Source: Spongiibacter tropicus DSM 19543
Lineage (GTDB): Bacteria; Pseudomonadota; Gammaproteobacteria; Pseudomonadales; Spongiibacteraceae
DNA: 64,000 nucleotides
Direction: 5' to 3'
NCBI RefSeq assembly: GCF_000420325.1
Contig: NZ_ATUS01000001.1
Location: 1,740,463-1,804,462 of the forward strand
Below, one piece after another: positions 53,829-62,856 of this stretch; within the stretch, counting starts at the first letter, position 1, and each line of letters opens with the position of its first letter. The notes beneath the pieces are model-generated. The model searched no databases. It saw nothing but the letters and a program-made list of their open reading frames with translations, and had not been told where the DNA came from. Made by a program: the position numbers and the translations under genes.

Positions 53829-53929
53829 GTCGAGTCCCCCTGATAATTCGCTATCTCTATGGAGAGTGACTTTAGCAATCTCCCGCATCGCCCTGAATAA
53901 GGAGTATCCGTTAGCGGGAATTACTTAGA

Positions 53930-55153
53930 TCATCCAGCGTTGCCCGAGGGAATATCACAGAACGCCAACCCCTTGTCAGCACGGGGCTCTTGGGGCATCC
54001 CCAACACCTGTTCGGCGATGATATTGCGCATCACTTCGTCCGTTCCCCCGGCTAGACGAATACCCGGGGCGAACAGCAAGGCCCGCTGGAAGTGGGCCTG
54101 CTGCTCGGCGATATCCGGCTCCATAATACTGCCGCCTTCGCCCATGAGCTGAAGCGCATAGTGCGCAATATCCTGGTTCATTGCGGCCCCCACCAACTTA
54201 CCCAACGCGGCCTCTGCGCCAGGCATTCCGCCTTTCGCTACGGCCGTCAGCATACGGTTGGTTGAGGCGATAATACCGGCATGCTGGCAGTACCAGTCCG
54301 CCAGACGCTCGCGCACCGCCGGGTGCTCACGCGCTGGCTGCTCGCCGAGATCAAGCTGTTTCACCAATGCGAGAAACTCGGGAAAACCGTCCGGCTGAAC
54401 GCCGGAAATGGCCAATCGCTCGTTCATCAACACCAACAGTGCCGCGCCCCAGCCTTCGCCAACCTCGCCAAGCCGCTGGGCATCCGGAATTTTGGCATCG
54501 TTGAAAAAGACTTCGTTAAAGTGGGCATCGCCATCCATCTGTTTGATTGGACGGACCTCCACCCCCGGCTGATGCATATCGATGTAGAACATCGTCAGGC
54601 CCCGGTATTTCGACACCGTCGGGTCGGTCCGGCACAAGACGATGCCGTAATCTGAATGCTGGGCCCCGGACGTCCATATCTTTTGGCCGTTGACCGTCCA
54701 GGTGTCGCCCTCTCTTACCGCACTGGTACGCAAGCCGGCAACGTCCGACCCGGCACTCGGCTCCGAAAACATCTGGCACCAGACGTCTTCCGCACTGGCC
54801 ATCCGCGGCAGAAGCGCCTGACGCTGCTCCTCCGGCGCAAAATGCATGATGGCAGGCCCACAATTACCAATGCCAATCACGAAATAACCATCGGGCTCCG
54901 CGTAGTGCGCAACCTCCTGCGACCAGATCACTTTATGGATCTGACTCAGACCCGCGCCACCGTATTCTTCAGGCCAATCCAGACAGGCGTAACCTGCATC
55001 GGCAAGCTTTTTGTACCAGACCTTTGCTTCGTCAAAGAGCGCGGCTTGTGACTTGCGGCTCTCGCCCTCCCGTTTAGGCCGGGCATTGGCATTCAGCCAC
55101 TGGCGGACAGCCTCACGGAATGCCGCTTGCTCTGGAGTATCGTTAAAATCCAT
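53930..55153 (-). CDS. Acyl-CoA dehydrogenase, probable catalytic subunit
   Basis: The 407-residue flavoenzyme has the FAD-binding motifs CQMFSEPSAGSDVAGL and WTVNGQKIWTSGAQ, the middle beta domain, and a C-terminal GGTDEVMRNIIAEQVLG. The usual YEGT catalytic motif is absent; a helix-G glutamate (MNERLAI) may serve instead, as in isovaleryl-CoA dehydrogenase and in steroid-type enzymes. It lies 12 bases after a second acyl-CoA dehydrogenase, suggesting a heteromeric alpha2beta2 pair as in sterol side-chain degradation. Substrate unknown. Confidence 0.9.
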   Translation of the reverse strand: MDFNDTPEQAAFREAVRQWLNANARPKREGESRKSQAALFDEAKVWYKKLADAGYACLDWPEEYGGAGLSQIHKVIWSQEVAHYAEPDGYFVIGIGNCGPAIMHFAPEEQRQALLPRMASAEDVWCQMFSEPSAGSDVAGLRTSAVREGDTWTVNGQKIWTSGAQHSDYGIVLCRTDPTVSKYRGLTMFYIDMHQPGVEVRPIKQMDGDAHFNEVFFNDAKIPDAQRLGEVGEGWGAALLVLMNERLAISGVQPDGFPEFLALVKQLDLGEQPAREHPAVRERLADWYCQHAGIIASTNRMLTAVAKGGMPGAEAALGKLVGAAMNQDIAHYALQLMGEGGSIMEPDIAEQQAHFQRALLFAPGIRLAGGTDEVMRNIIAEQVLGMPQEPRADKGLAFCDIPSGNAG

Positions 55154-55165
55154 CAGTCAGTCCTC

Positions 55166-56260
55166 TCACGCAGCCAGAATTTGTTCAGCCAGTCGATGCT
55201 TCCAGACACGCATCCCCCCAAGCAGGGTGGACAGCAGTTGCGCCCGGCGATAATAAAGATGGCAATCAAACTCCCAGGTAAAGCCCATTCCGCCGTGCGC
55301 CTGGATGTTTTCCTTGCTGCACAGGTAGTAAGCATTGGCAGCGCTGACGTACGCGGTGGCCGACGCCAGCGGCAATTCATTCACGCCGTCGGTCATCGCC
55401 CATGCGCCATAAAAGGCGTTGGACTTCGCCAACTCTTTCGCCACGAACATATCCGCAAGCTTGTGCTTTATCGCTTGAAAGGAGGCCACTTGCCGACCGA
55501 AGGCGTAGCGACCCTCGGTATAGGCCTTCGCCATGTCGATCGCCGCCTCGCAGCCGCCGACTTGCTCGAAACTCAGCAGCACAGCGGCCTTATTGACCAC
55601 CGACGCCAAAACGTCTTCCAGAGCCCGCTCTCCTGCCAAGGGCTCAGCCGGTGTTGCATCAAGAGTGATTTCGGCAAGTGGCAAACTGGGATCGACAGAA
55701 GCCAGCTTGCGACGCTTCACGGAAGAGTGCCCCAGATCCACATAGAAGAAGGCCGCACCCGACGCCCCCTCTGCGGCAACAACGGCAAAGGTCGCGGAGT
55801 CTCCATGCAGAACACCCCGAGCAACACCGCTCAGCGCGTTGTCGCCAGATACCCGCAAGGGGGCAACGCCGGTTCGGCTGTCAGGCAGGACAGCACATCC
55901 TATCGCCTCGCCACAGGCCAGCACCGGCAACCATTCAGCCTGCTGCTCAGCAGACGCGGCGGCTTTTATGAGCTCAGTGGCAAAATAGACCGATGCCATG
56001 AAGGGCGTGGGCGCCAATGAACGCCCCAACTCCATGGCCGTGACGCAGAGTTCCAGATACCCCAGGCCCAGTCCGCCATTGGCCTCATCGATCGCCATCG
56101 CGGGCCAACCTAGGGACACCATCTGTTGCCACAAGGCATCAACCTCAGGAGGCGAAGACTCCAGACTGTCGCGCACCAGCGATGGCGGGCACTCTCTGCC
56201 CAACATCAGCTTGGCCTGCTCCTGAATCGTCTTCTGGTCGTCTGAAAAATCGAAGTTCAT
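55166..56260 (-). CDS. Acyl-CoA dehydrogenase, probable partner subunit
   Basis: The 364-residue protein has the ACAD fold (NFDFSDDQKTIQEQAK start; YTEGRYAFGRQVASFQAIKHK; HGGMGFTWEFDCHLYYRR). It has weak FAD-site residues in the middle domain and lacks an EGT-like active-site motif at the C-terminus, which ends LLGGMRVWKHRLAEQILAA. Such degenerate partners occur in heteromeric steroid-CoA dehydrogenases. It is the upstream gene of the pair, on the same strand as a TetR regulator further upstream. Confidence 0.88.
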   Translation of the reverse strand: MNFDFSDDQKTIQEQAKLMLGRECPPSLVRDSLESSPPEVDALWQQMVSLGWPAMAIDEANGGLGLGYLELCVTAMELGRSLAPTPFMASVYFATELIKAAASAEQQAEWLPVLACGEAIGCAVLPDSRTGVAPLRVSGDNALSGVARGVLHGDSATFAVVAAEGASGAAFFYVDLGHSSVKRRKLASVDPSLPLAEITLDATPAEPLAGERALEDVLASVVNKAAVLLSFEQVGGCEAAIDMAKAYTEGRYAFGRQVASFQAIKHKLADMFVAKELAKSNAFYGAWAMTDGVNELPLASATAYVSAANAYYLCSKENIQAHGGMGFTWEFDCHLYYRRAQLLSTLLGGMRVWKHRLAEQILAA

Positions 56261-56367
56261 ATTCCCGCATCCAACCGTTTAAAGGGAGGTATACGCCGAT
56301 AGATGGCAATCGGAGCGTCAAGGCATTACGGGCGTGGCCACACTCATGAAATCAGGGAGGGAGAAAC

Positions 56368-56396
56368 AAAAAAGGCCAGCAAATGCTGACCTTTTA
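56368..56396 (-). terminator. Terminator after the TetR gene
   Basis: AAAAGGcCAGC and GCTGaCCTTTT form an 11-bp stem with one mismatch and the loop AAAT, followed on the minus strand by T-rich bases. It separates the TetR gene from the acyl-CoA dehydrogenase pair. Confidence 0.65.
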
Positions 56397-56419
56397 TGGA
56401 AAGGGGTGTTGAACAGCGA

Positions 56420-56998
56420 TCAGAATCGCAGTGCGCGAAGGCTGGCGTGGAAATCTTCCTTGCTCACCGGGTGCTGACGGTAAATCAGTGCCAAACGACC
56501 GGCCAGCGGCACCAGATCATCCAGACTGACCGACTTGCCGGTGCTGCGGTTGTACTCGCTAACCGGCTCGCGCAGCAATTCACGCCACAGGCGATCCGAT
56601 TCCGCATTGTCCAGATGGGGCATGATTTCTGTGGCGTTGCGGCCGCTGGTAAACTCCAGACGGCTGTCTTCTTCGGGCATGTAGTTAGCCGCGAACCAGA
56701 TGCACTCTTCCAGCATCTGCGGAAAATCGTCGCGGTACTGCTCTACGACACTTTCCAGACGCTCGAACATACGGCTGCGCTCAATATCAACCAGCGCCTC
56801 GATAATATCGGCTTTGCCAGTGAAGTAGCGGTAAACCGTGCGCCGGGTAACGTTGGCGACATTCGCGATATCTTCAATCGTTGTCGACTTCACGCCCTTG
56901 GCGGTAAAACAGCTAACCGCTGCTTCCAACAACAGTTTTTTACCGGTCTTCAGGTCATCAACACGGGCGCCACTGCCCCAACGCTTGTTTGTTTTCAT
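56420..56998 (-). CDS. TetR/AcrR family regulator
   Basis: A 192-residue TetR repressor with an N-terminal helix-turn-helix (STTIEDIANVANVTRRTVYRYF across residues 38-59) and a variable C-terminal ligand domain. It begins with a basic arm, MKTNKRWGSGAR. It is divergent from the FabH-like gene across 267 bases that include a TGAC-N4-GTCA palindrome (57150-57161), a plausible operator. Its natural regulon could include the neighbouring fatty-acid genes. Confidence 0.88.
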   Translation of the reverse strand: MKTNKRWGSGARVDDLKTGKKLLLEAAVSCFTAKGVKSTTIEDIANVANVTRRTVYRYFTGKADIIEALVDIERSRMFERLESVVEQYRDDFPQMLEECIWFAANYMPEEDSRLEFTSGRNATEIMPHLDNAESDRLWRELLREPVSEYNRSTGKSVSLDDLVPLAGRLALIYRQHPVSKEDFHASLRALRF

Positions 56999-57265
56999 AT
57001 ATAGACGCTCTGCACTTTAGTACAACACAATTTCTAACGGCTCTTTTGAGTGTCACTATGCTAGCACGCTGTATCCTTGCCGATGAGTGGAAAATGTCCA
57101 AAACACCTAAGGGATTATACGTACACAATGTGACATAGCCCGCAAGCCGTGACGCATGTCATAGGTATAGATACTAAAAAGCGCCAATTTCTCCCATCAA
57201 TCGCGGCGTGACAGTACGCAGTGGCCTCGGCATAATGCCGCACTACACCGAAGAGGATCCCGCGC

Positions 57266-58363
57266 ATGCCATACGCCAAGATTACAGGATGGGGCAAATG
57301 TGTTCCCCCAGCCGTACTCAGCAACGAAGACCTTACGACCTTCCTCGACACCTCAGACGAATGGATTTCCAGCCGCACCGGCATTAAAGAGCGACGCATA
57401 TCCCACGTCTCTACCGCCACGCTGGCGAGTCTCGCCGCCAAGCGCGCGCTGGCAGCCGCCGATCTCGACCCCAGTGAACTGGACCTCATTATTATGGGCA
57501 CCGCCTGCCCGGACACGCTGATTCCCAACTCGGGCTCAATGGTTCAGGACAGCATCGGCGCCACCAATGCGGCGGTATTTGACTTGAATGCCGCCTGTAC
57601 CGGCTTTGTTTACGGGCTGAGTGTCGGCACCGCCATGATCCGCTCCGGTGCCATGAAAAAAGTGCTGGTTATCGGCGCTGACCGGATTCCCTACTTCCTC
57701 GACTACACCATGCGCGATGTTGCGGTACTGTTTGGCGATGGCGCCGGTGCGGTCATTCTTGAAGCCGATGACGAAGAAAGCGGCATGATTGCCGAACGCC
57801 TCGGCTGCGATGGCGACGCCCGCGGTATCTTGACCGCCCGTGACGCTGGAACCGTGCGCGAGCGCTTCTCCGGCATAGACGGCTACTACGACATCAACTT
57901 TGAAGGGCCGGAAATCTTCAAACGCGCGGTGCGCGGTATGGGCGAAGCAGTTAACGATGTACTGAGCAAAAGCGGCGTAGCGGCTGAAGACATCGACCTG
58001 CTGGTGCCACATCAGGCCAATGTCCGCATTATCGAAACGCTGATGAAACGCCTCAAAGCCCCCGAAGAAAAGGTGGTGGTCAACATTCAGAAATACGGCA
58101 ATACCTCAGCCGCCACGGTGCCCATTGCCCTGTGCGAAGCGCTGGAAGAAGGCCGTGTTAAACCCGGTGATCACATCCTGACGGCGGCGTTTGGTGCGGG
58201 CCTGACCTGGGGCGCGGCGCTGATTAAGTGGGGCGATCGGGTGACCCCCCTGCGCGAGTGTGAGGACGACCTTCCCCCCAGCAATCAGACCGCACTGGAG
58301 CTGCTCAAGCCCTGGATCGACGGTTGCCGGGAAGCCGTTGCCCAGAAGGCCAAAGCAGAGTAA
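57266..58363 (+). CDS. FabH-like beta-ketoacyl-ACP synthase III
   Basis: The 365-residue thiolase-fold enzyme has the catalytic triad of the FabH group: Cys111 in NAACTGFVYG, His249 in PHQANVRI and Asn279 in KYGNTSAA. It is about 45 residues longer than E. coli FabH because of a C-terminal extension (ECEDDLPPSNQTALELLKP). It is not next to plsX/fabD, so it is probably not the housekeeping FabH; it may start special fatty acids or polyketides. A TetR gene is divergent. Confidence 0.9.
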   Translation: MPYAKITGWGKCVPPAVLSNEDLTTFLDTSDEWISSRTGIKERRISHVSTATLASLAAKRALAAADLDPSELDLIIMGTACPDTLIPNSGSMVQDSIGATNAAVFDLNAACTGFVYGLSVGTAMIRSGAMKKVLVIGADRIPYFLDYTMRDVAVLFGDGAGAVILEADDEESGMIAERLGCDGDARGILTARDAGTVRERFSGIDGYYDINFEGPEIFKRAVRGMGEAVNDVLSKSGVAAEDIDLLVPHQANVRIIETLMKRLKAPEEKVVVNIQKYGNTSAATVPIALCEALEEGRVKPGDHILTAAFGAGLTWGAALIKWGDRVTPLRECEDDLPPSNQTALELLKPWIDGCREAVAQKAKAE

Positions 58364-58373
58364 GTCCATTCAG

Positions 58374-59330
58374 TCAGTGGCAGGCCGACTGCCACTGACT
58401 GAGCTGCGCCACCGCAAGCCCTGCACTGTGCCAGGCACCCTCAACACCTCCCCCGGAACACCAATCTCCCGCCAAGACAATTCGCTGTTTTTCGTCGATA
58501 CGCGCGGCGTCAGGCATCTGCATGCGCTGACCGGAAACCAGCTGCCAGCGCTGCCGGTCGCAATGCAACAACACCGGCAAATGCACCAGTTGCCCCAGCG
58601 CTTCCAAACACGGCAACAGGGTCGCCTCCAAAACCTTGCCTTGAAGTGCCTCGCAGGCGGCGGGCAGCAGTTGCAGTGAGTAACAGGCGCGGTGGTCTCG
58701 CCCCGGTAACGACGACAGGTGCACAAGTCGCTGGAAAAGCGGGTGCCCGACAAACTCGACAATGTCGGGTAAGTCCAGCGGTGCATCGAACTGCAACAAC
58801 AGGGTCCAACCGGGCTGCCAGTGACAATCGATGTTCAATGAGCTGGCGGCAGGCAGCAAGGCCTGACTCTGGGGCGCAGGCGCCGCAAGTACGACTCCCG
58901 CAAAATCACCGAGGAACTGCTGATGCTCATCGATCAGCTTACCGCCCTCAACGCTGGCGACTCGGCAGGCCCGGCGGATATCAAGACCTTCCGCCAGATA
59001 GTGACAAAGTCCGTTATTACTCGGCGCCACAAGGTAATGCTGCTGATCCGGCAAGGTCTGCACCGTCCCATCCTGCCATCGGCAAGCACTGAAGCGCCGT
59101 GCCACCAGCAAGCCCTGCTCCTCGAGCTGCCCCCATTCGGGTGGCGGGGTCTGAACCGTCAGGAAGGGCGCGCCGATGTCTAATTCTCCCCACACGTGCT
59201 GGCGTCGAGCCAAGCGCCCCCCCAGGCCGCGGGATTTTTCGAAGACCGTGCAGGCAATGCCGAGACGGTTCAGGTCTCGGGCGCAGAGCAGGCCTGCAAC
59301 ACCGGCGCCAATAATGGCGACCTGGCTCAT
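58374..59330 (-). CDS. FAD-dependent NAD(P)/amine-oxidase-like protein
   Basis: A 318-residue flavoprotein with the dinucleotide motif VAIIGAGVAGLLCARDLNRLG and EKSRGLGGRLA after it, plus a C-terminal LAGDWCSGGGVEGAWHSAG that closes on FAD. It resembles the small NAD/FAD-dependent oxidoreductases often found with cyclopropane-fatty-acid synthases. It overlaps the CFA synthase gene (ATGA) and is the last gene of the operon. Substrate is unknown; oxidation of a lipid double bond or desaturation is a guess. Confidence 0.85.
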   Translation of the reverse strand: MSQVAIIGAGVAGLLCARDLNRLGIACTVFEKSRGLGGRLARRQHVWGELDIGAPFLTVQTPPPEWGQLEEQGLLVARRFSACRWQDGTVQTLPDQQHYLVAPSNNGLCHYLAEGLDIRRACRVASVEGGKLIDEHQQFLGDFAGVVLAAPAPQSQALLPAASSLNIDCHWQPGWTLLLQFDAPLDLPDIVEFVGHPLFQRLVHLSSLPGRDHRACYSLQLLPAACEALQGKVLEATLLPCLEALGQLVHLPVLLHCDRQRWQLVSGQRMQMPDAARIDEKQRIVLAGDWCSGGGVEGAWHSAGLAVAQLSQWQSACH

Positions 59331-60568
59331 TTCAGCGGCTTTTGCAGCACGAATTGATAGACGTCGATAGAGCCCGCCCGAAATCCGCCCTCACAGTAGC
59401 CGAGGTAGTATTTCCACATTTTTCTGAAGCGCTCGTCAAAGCCCAATGGAGCAATCTGCGACCAGTTCGCACTGAACGTGCGATCCCACTCGGCTAAGGT
59501 ATCTGCGTAGGAAATACCAAACGGCAGCTCGCTGTGCGTAGCGAACCCGGCCTTGGCGGCATAGTCACGGAACAGCTCCGGACTCGGCAGCATGCCGCCC
59601 GGGAAGATATAGCGCTGAATGAAATCGGGATTATCTCGATAACCCTCGAAGCGCTGGTGATCTATGGTGATGACCTGAATCGCCGCTCGGCCACCGGGCT
59701 TCAGGCGCTTGAAAAGGGTAGCGAAGTACGTGGGCCAGTATTGCTCGCCCACCGCTTCCAGCATTTCAATCGACACAATGTGGTCGTATTCGCCCTTGGT
59801 GTCCCGGTAGTCAGTCAAGCTGAACGACGCCCGGTCCTGCAGCCCGGCATCCTGAATACGCTGCTTCGCATAGGCGAGCTGCTCTTCAGACAGAGTGATA
59901 CCATCTAGGTGTACATCGTGCTGGCGACACAGTTGCTCAGCAAAGCCTCCCCAGCCACAGCCCACTTCCAAAATTCGCTGGCCGTCTTTTACCCCCAGCT
60001 CATCAATCAGCCGCTGGTATTTCCGCTGTTGTGCGGCGCCGAGATCCGTGACGCCCGACTCATACAGGGCGGACGAATAGGTCATGCTGTCATCGAGCCA
60101 GGTTTTGTAGAAGTCGTTGCCCAAGTCGTAGTGGTAGGCAATATTGCGACGACTGCCGCGCTTGCTGTTGGCGTTGCGCCGATGTTGCCAACGCTGCAGC
60201 CAACGTTTCAGGCGACCGCCCTCCAGCATATTGCCGAAGTCGCTTTCATTGACCACCACCCACTCGATGAGCGCTGCCAGATTGGGGCTGTCCCAGTCGC
60301 CATCCATAAAGGCTTCGCTCCAGCCCACCGAGCCACCGCTGAGCGCCTTGCGCAGACTTTTCCAGTTGTGCAGGTGCACATGCGGAGCGAGACGGGCATC
60401 ACTGTGCTCGCCAAATTGAAGCGTGTTTCCGTTGGGCAGGGTGAGTGTCAAGATGCCGCGCCGGGCATTGGCCAGTGGCGCAAGCACCCTGGCCAGCAGT
60501 TTTCCCTGAGAACTAACCCACCAGCCTGAGCTGAGCTCTGGGTTTGACCGCACGAGCGCTGATTTCAT
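59327..60568 (-). CDS. Cyclopropane-fatty-acyl-phospholipid synthase family methyltransferase
   Basis: The 413-residue SAM-dependent methyltransferase has the CFA motifs: DLGNDFYKTWLDDSMTYSSA, EVGCGWGGFAEQLC (SAM site), ITLSEEQLAYAKQRI and VGEQYWPTYF. An N-terminal domain precedes them. E. coli Cfa methylates unsaturated acyl chains in the membrane to make cyclopropane rings; related enzymes add a methyl branch or lead to furan fatty acids. It sits between DUF1365 and the small flavoprotein in one operon. Confidence 0.93.
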   Translation of the reverse strand: MKSALVRSNPELSSGWWVSSQGKLLARVLAPLANARRGILTLTLPNGNTLQFGEHSDARLAPHVHLHNWKSLRKALSGGSVGWSEAFMDGDWDSPNLAALIEWVVVNESDFGNMLEGGRLKRWLQRWQHRRNANSKRGSRRNIAYHYDLGNDFYKTWLDDSMTYSSALYESGVTDLGAAQQRKYQRLIDELGVKDGQRILEVGCGWGGFAEQLCRQHDVHLDGITLSEEQLAYAKQRIQDAGLQDRASFSLTDYRDTKGEYDHIVSIEMLEAVGEQYWPTYFATLFKRLKPGGRAAIQVITIDHQRFEGYRDNPDFIQRYIFPGGMLPSPELFRDYAAKAGFATHSELPFGISYADTLAEWDRTFSANWSQIAPLGFDERFRKMWKYYLGYCEGGFRAGSIDVYQFVLQKPLK

Positions 60569-60599
60569 GGAGATTCCTATCGAGTATCGGAAGTTTGGT

Positions 60600-61382
60600 T
60601 TATTTACCGATACGCGTAACCGGCTGATCTGGTTCAGCAGGACGCGGCAGAATTCTCATTCCTTTTATATAGAGTTTAAGCGCTTGCCAGTGAATCGCCA
60701 GCATCACCTTCACCGTCATAAACGGCAGTCGACAAAAACTGGCCAGCAAGGCCCGATCACTCAGCGCTCGTCGCTCACCCCGAAACATCGCATGCAGCAG
60801 AGCGCCGTCCTGATCCGTTTCACGGATCGCCACCGCCAAGCGCTCGTCAGGGCGGCGCAGCCGGAAGTGATATCGCGCCTGCATGGGGATGAATGGCGAG
60901 ACATAAAAGCCCTTGTCACACTGCTGGCGAAGGACTGAGGAACGCGAACTGCGCTCCTTGTCTGCAGGAATCAGGTAGCTATGGCGCTGACCGAAGGTAT
61001 TGCTGACCTCGTAGAGCACTGCGTAGAGTTCGTCGCTGGCGTCGTAACAGTAGTAAACACTCAAGGGATTGAAGGTATAGCCCAGAATACGCGGATAGCA
61101 GAGCAGCTCCGCCCGGGCGGCCGCGGCCACCCCGTGTTCAGCCAGCAGTGCCTGAAGGTAGTCCTTGGGAGACTGGCCCGAGCCCAGGCCGAAGTCGCGA
61201 AAGTAAAAACTGAATAGATTGAAGCGATTCAGTGAAAACAGGCGGCAGCGCGATGCAACTGCCGACAATTCGTCGAGATCAAACAGAAAGCTGTCGACGC
61301 GATAGACAAAACGGTGGTGCACCGGACGAAAACGGCGGTGCAGTACTTCGCCACGGTACAAGGCACTGCGCAGCAAGCTCAT
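60600..61382 (-). CDS. DUF1365 family protein
   Basis: A 260-residue protein starting SALYRGEVLHRRFRPVHHRF, with FSFYFRDFGLG, YPRILGYTFNPLSVYYCYD and YHFRLRRPDERLAV. These are the DUF1365 signature segments. The family is almost always found with CFA-type methyltransferases and an amine oxidase-like flavoprotein, and is thought to take part in modified fatty-acid synthesis; catalytic role unknown. It overlaps the amine-oxidase gene by an ATGA. Confidence 0.9.
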   Translation of the reverse strand: MSLLRSALYRGEVLHRRFRPVHHRFVYRVDSFLFDLDELSAVASRCRLFSLNRFNLFSFYFRDFGLGSGQSPKDYLQALLAEHGVAAAARAELLCYPRILGYTFNPLSVYYCYDASDELYAVLYEVSNTFGQRHSYLIPADKERSSRSSVLRQQCDKGFYVSPFIPMQARYHFRLRRPDERLAVAIRETDQDGALLHAMFRGERRALSDRALLASFCRLPFMTVKVMLAIHWQALKLYIKGMRILPRPAEPDQPVTRIGK

Positions 61383-62716
61383 GCTGCAGAACTGATTCCC
61401 GCGGTCAATGGCGGGAGATTGACCCGATCCGACGCGGCGTCGACCTGCCAGGGGCGCGACATATTGCCAACGCGCTCGGCCACCGCCAACCCCGACTGAA
61501 TGCCATCTTCATGGAAACCGTAGCCAAAATAGCTGCCACAGAACCAGCTGCGCTGCTCGCCTTGCAGCGACCAGAGTTCCGGTTGCGCCCTGAGTGCCGC
61601 ATCGTCAAAAACGGGGTGGTGATAGTTGAACTGCCGGTACACTTTACTGGCGCGCGGCTCGACCAGCGGATTCAGTGACACCACCACAGGCTCCGCACAA
61701 GGCAGGTGCTGCAGTGCGTTCATCCAATAGCTCACCGACACTTTCTGGCTGTCACCCGTGGTGTCAGCCATGTAATTCCAGCTTGACCACACCTCGGGCA
61801 GCCTCGGCATCAGGCGCTCGTCACAATGCAACACCGCGCGGTTTTCCTCGTAGCGGAACGCGCCCAGCAGACGGCGCTCCTCAAAACTGGCATCGGCCAG
61901 CATGGCCAGAGCCTGATCGGCATGGCAGGCGAAAACAACCTGATCAAAACGCTGCTGATGGCCCTGAGTATCGTGAACCACCACATGGTCCGCAAAACGC
62001 TCCACACGCGTCACACCGCATTGCAATTTCACGCGGTCGCCCAGCTCGCTACCAATACGATTAACGTATTCTCGTGAGCCGCCAATGACCGTGCGCCATT
62101 GTGGCCGATCGCGCACTTGTAGCAGGCCATGATTATCGCAAAAGCGCAGAAAGGTTTTGGCGGGATATGCCAGCATTTGATCGACGGGCGTCGACCAAAT
62201 CGCCGCCCCCATGGGCAACAGGTGGTCGTCGCAGAAGCCGGGGCCGAATTTTTCCTTGCGTAACAGCTCGCCCAACGACAGCTCGTCGGGCAGGCTGCTG
62301 AGCCAGCCTTCGCTCTCGCGATAGAAACGCAGCAGGTCAAAAATCATTTTCCAAAAGCGCGGGCGCAGCAGGTTGCGTTTCTGCGCGAAGAGCGTCGAGA
62401 TCGAGTCTGATCCCGAGTACTCCAATCGCCCGTTGTCCAGGGACACACCGAAGGACATATCCGTGGCCAAAGACTTAACCCCCAGTGCATCGAACAAGGC
62501 GATCAGATTGGGGTAGCATTTTTCGTTGAACACAATGAACCCGGTATCCACCGCGATCGTGCCGGCGGTGGTCATAATGTCCACGGTATTGCTGTGTCCC
62601 CCCAGTCTTTCGTCTTCTTCATAGAGAGTGACCTCATGCTCCTTATTCAGGAGCCAGGCACAACTCAAGCCGGAGATACCGGAACCAATAACGGCGATTC
62701 GCTGCGAATTATTCAT
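61379..62716 (-). CDS. FAD-dependent amine-oxidase-like protein
   Basis: The 445-residue flavoprotein has the N-terminal motif IAVIGSGISGLSCAWLLNKEHEVTLYE, of which GSGISGLSCAWLL is key, and ERLGGHSNTVD. It resembles the NAD/FAD-binding proteins that open lipid-modification operons in marine proteobacteria, alongside DUF1365 and CFA synthase. Its amine-oxidase fold suggests oxidation of a lipid intermediate, but no substrate is known. It is the first gene of the operon and is divergent from the MFS gene. Confidence 0.88.
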   Translation of the reverse strand: MNNSQRIAVIGSGISGLSCAWLLNKEHEVTLYEEDERLGGHSNTVDIMTTAGTIAVDTGFIVFNEKCYPNLIALFDALGVKSLATDMSFGVSLDNGRLEYSGSDSISTLFAQKRNLLRPRFWKMIFDLLRFYRESEGWLSSLPDELSLGELLRKEKFGPGFCDDHLLPMGAAIWSTPVDQMLAYPAKTFLRFCDNHGLLQVRDRPQWRTVIGGSREYVNRIGSELGDRVKLQCGVTRVERFADHVVVHDTQGHQQRFDQVVFACHADQALAMLADASFEERRLLGAFRYEENRAVLHCDERLMPRLPEVWSSWNYMADTTGDSQKVSVSYWMNALQHLPCAEPVVVSLNPLVEPRASKVYRQFNYHHPVFDDAALRAQPELWSLQGEQRSWFCGSYFGYGFHEDGIQSGLAVAERVGNMSRPWQVDAASDRVNLPPLTAGISSAA

Positions 62717-62856
62717 AAAGCCAACTACAACTGTGATCTCGACAAGTGAGTTATACGTAAGCCGTTACCGAAGTGATGATAGCGACGAAGGGATTATTAC
62801 ACTCTCATGGACATTGTATGTCATTACTCTACTCCTCTGCATCGGGATCTCAGACC

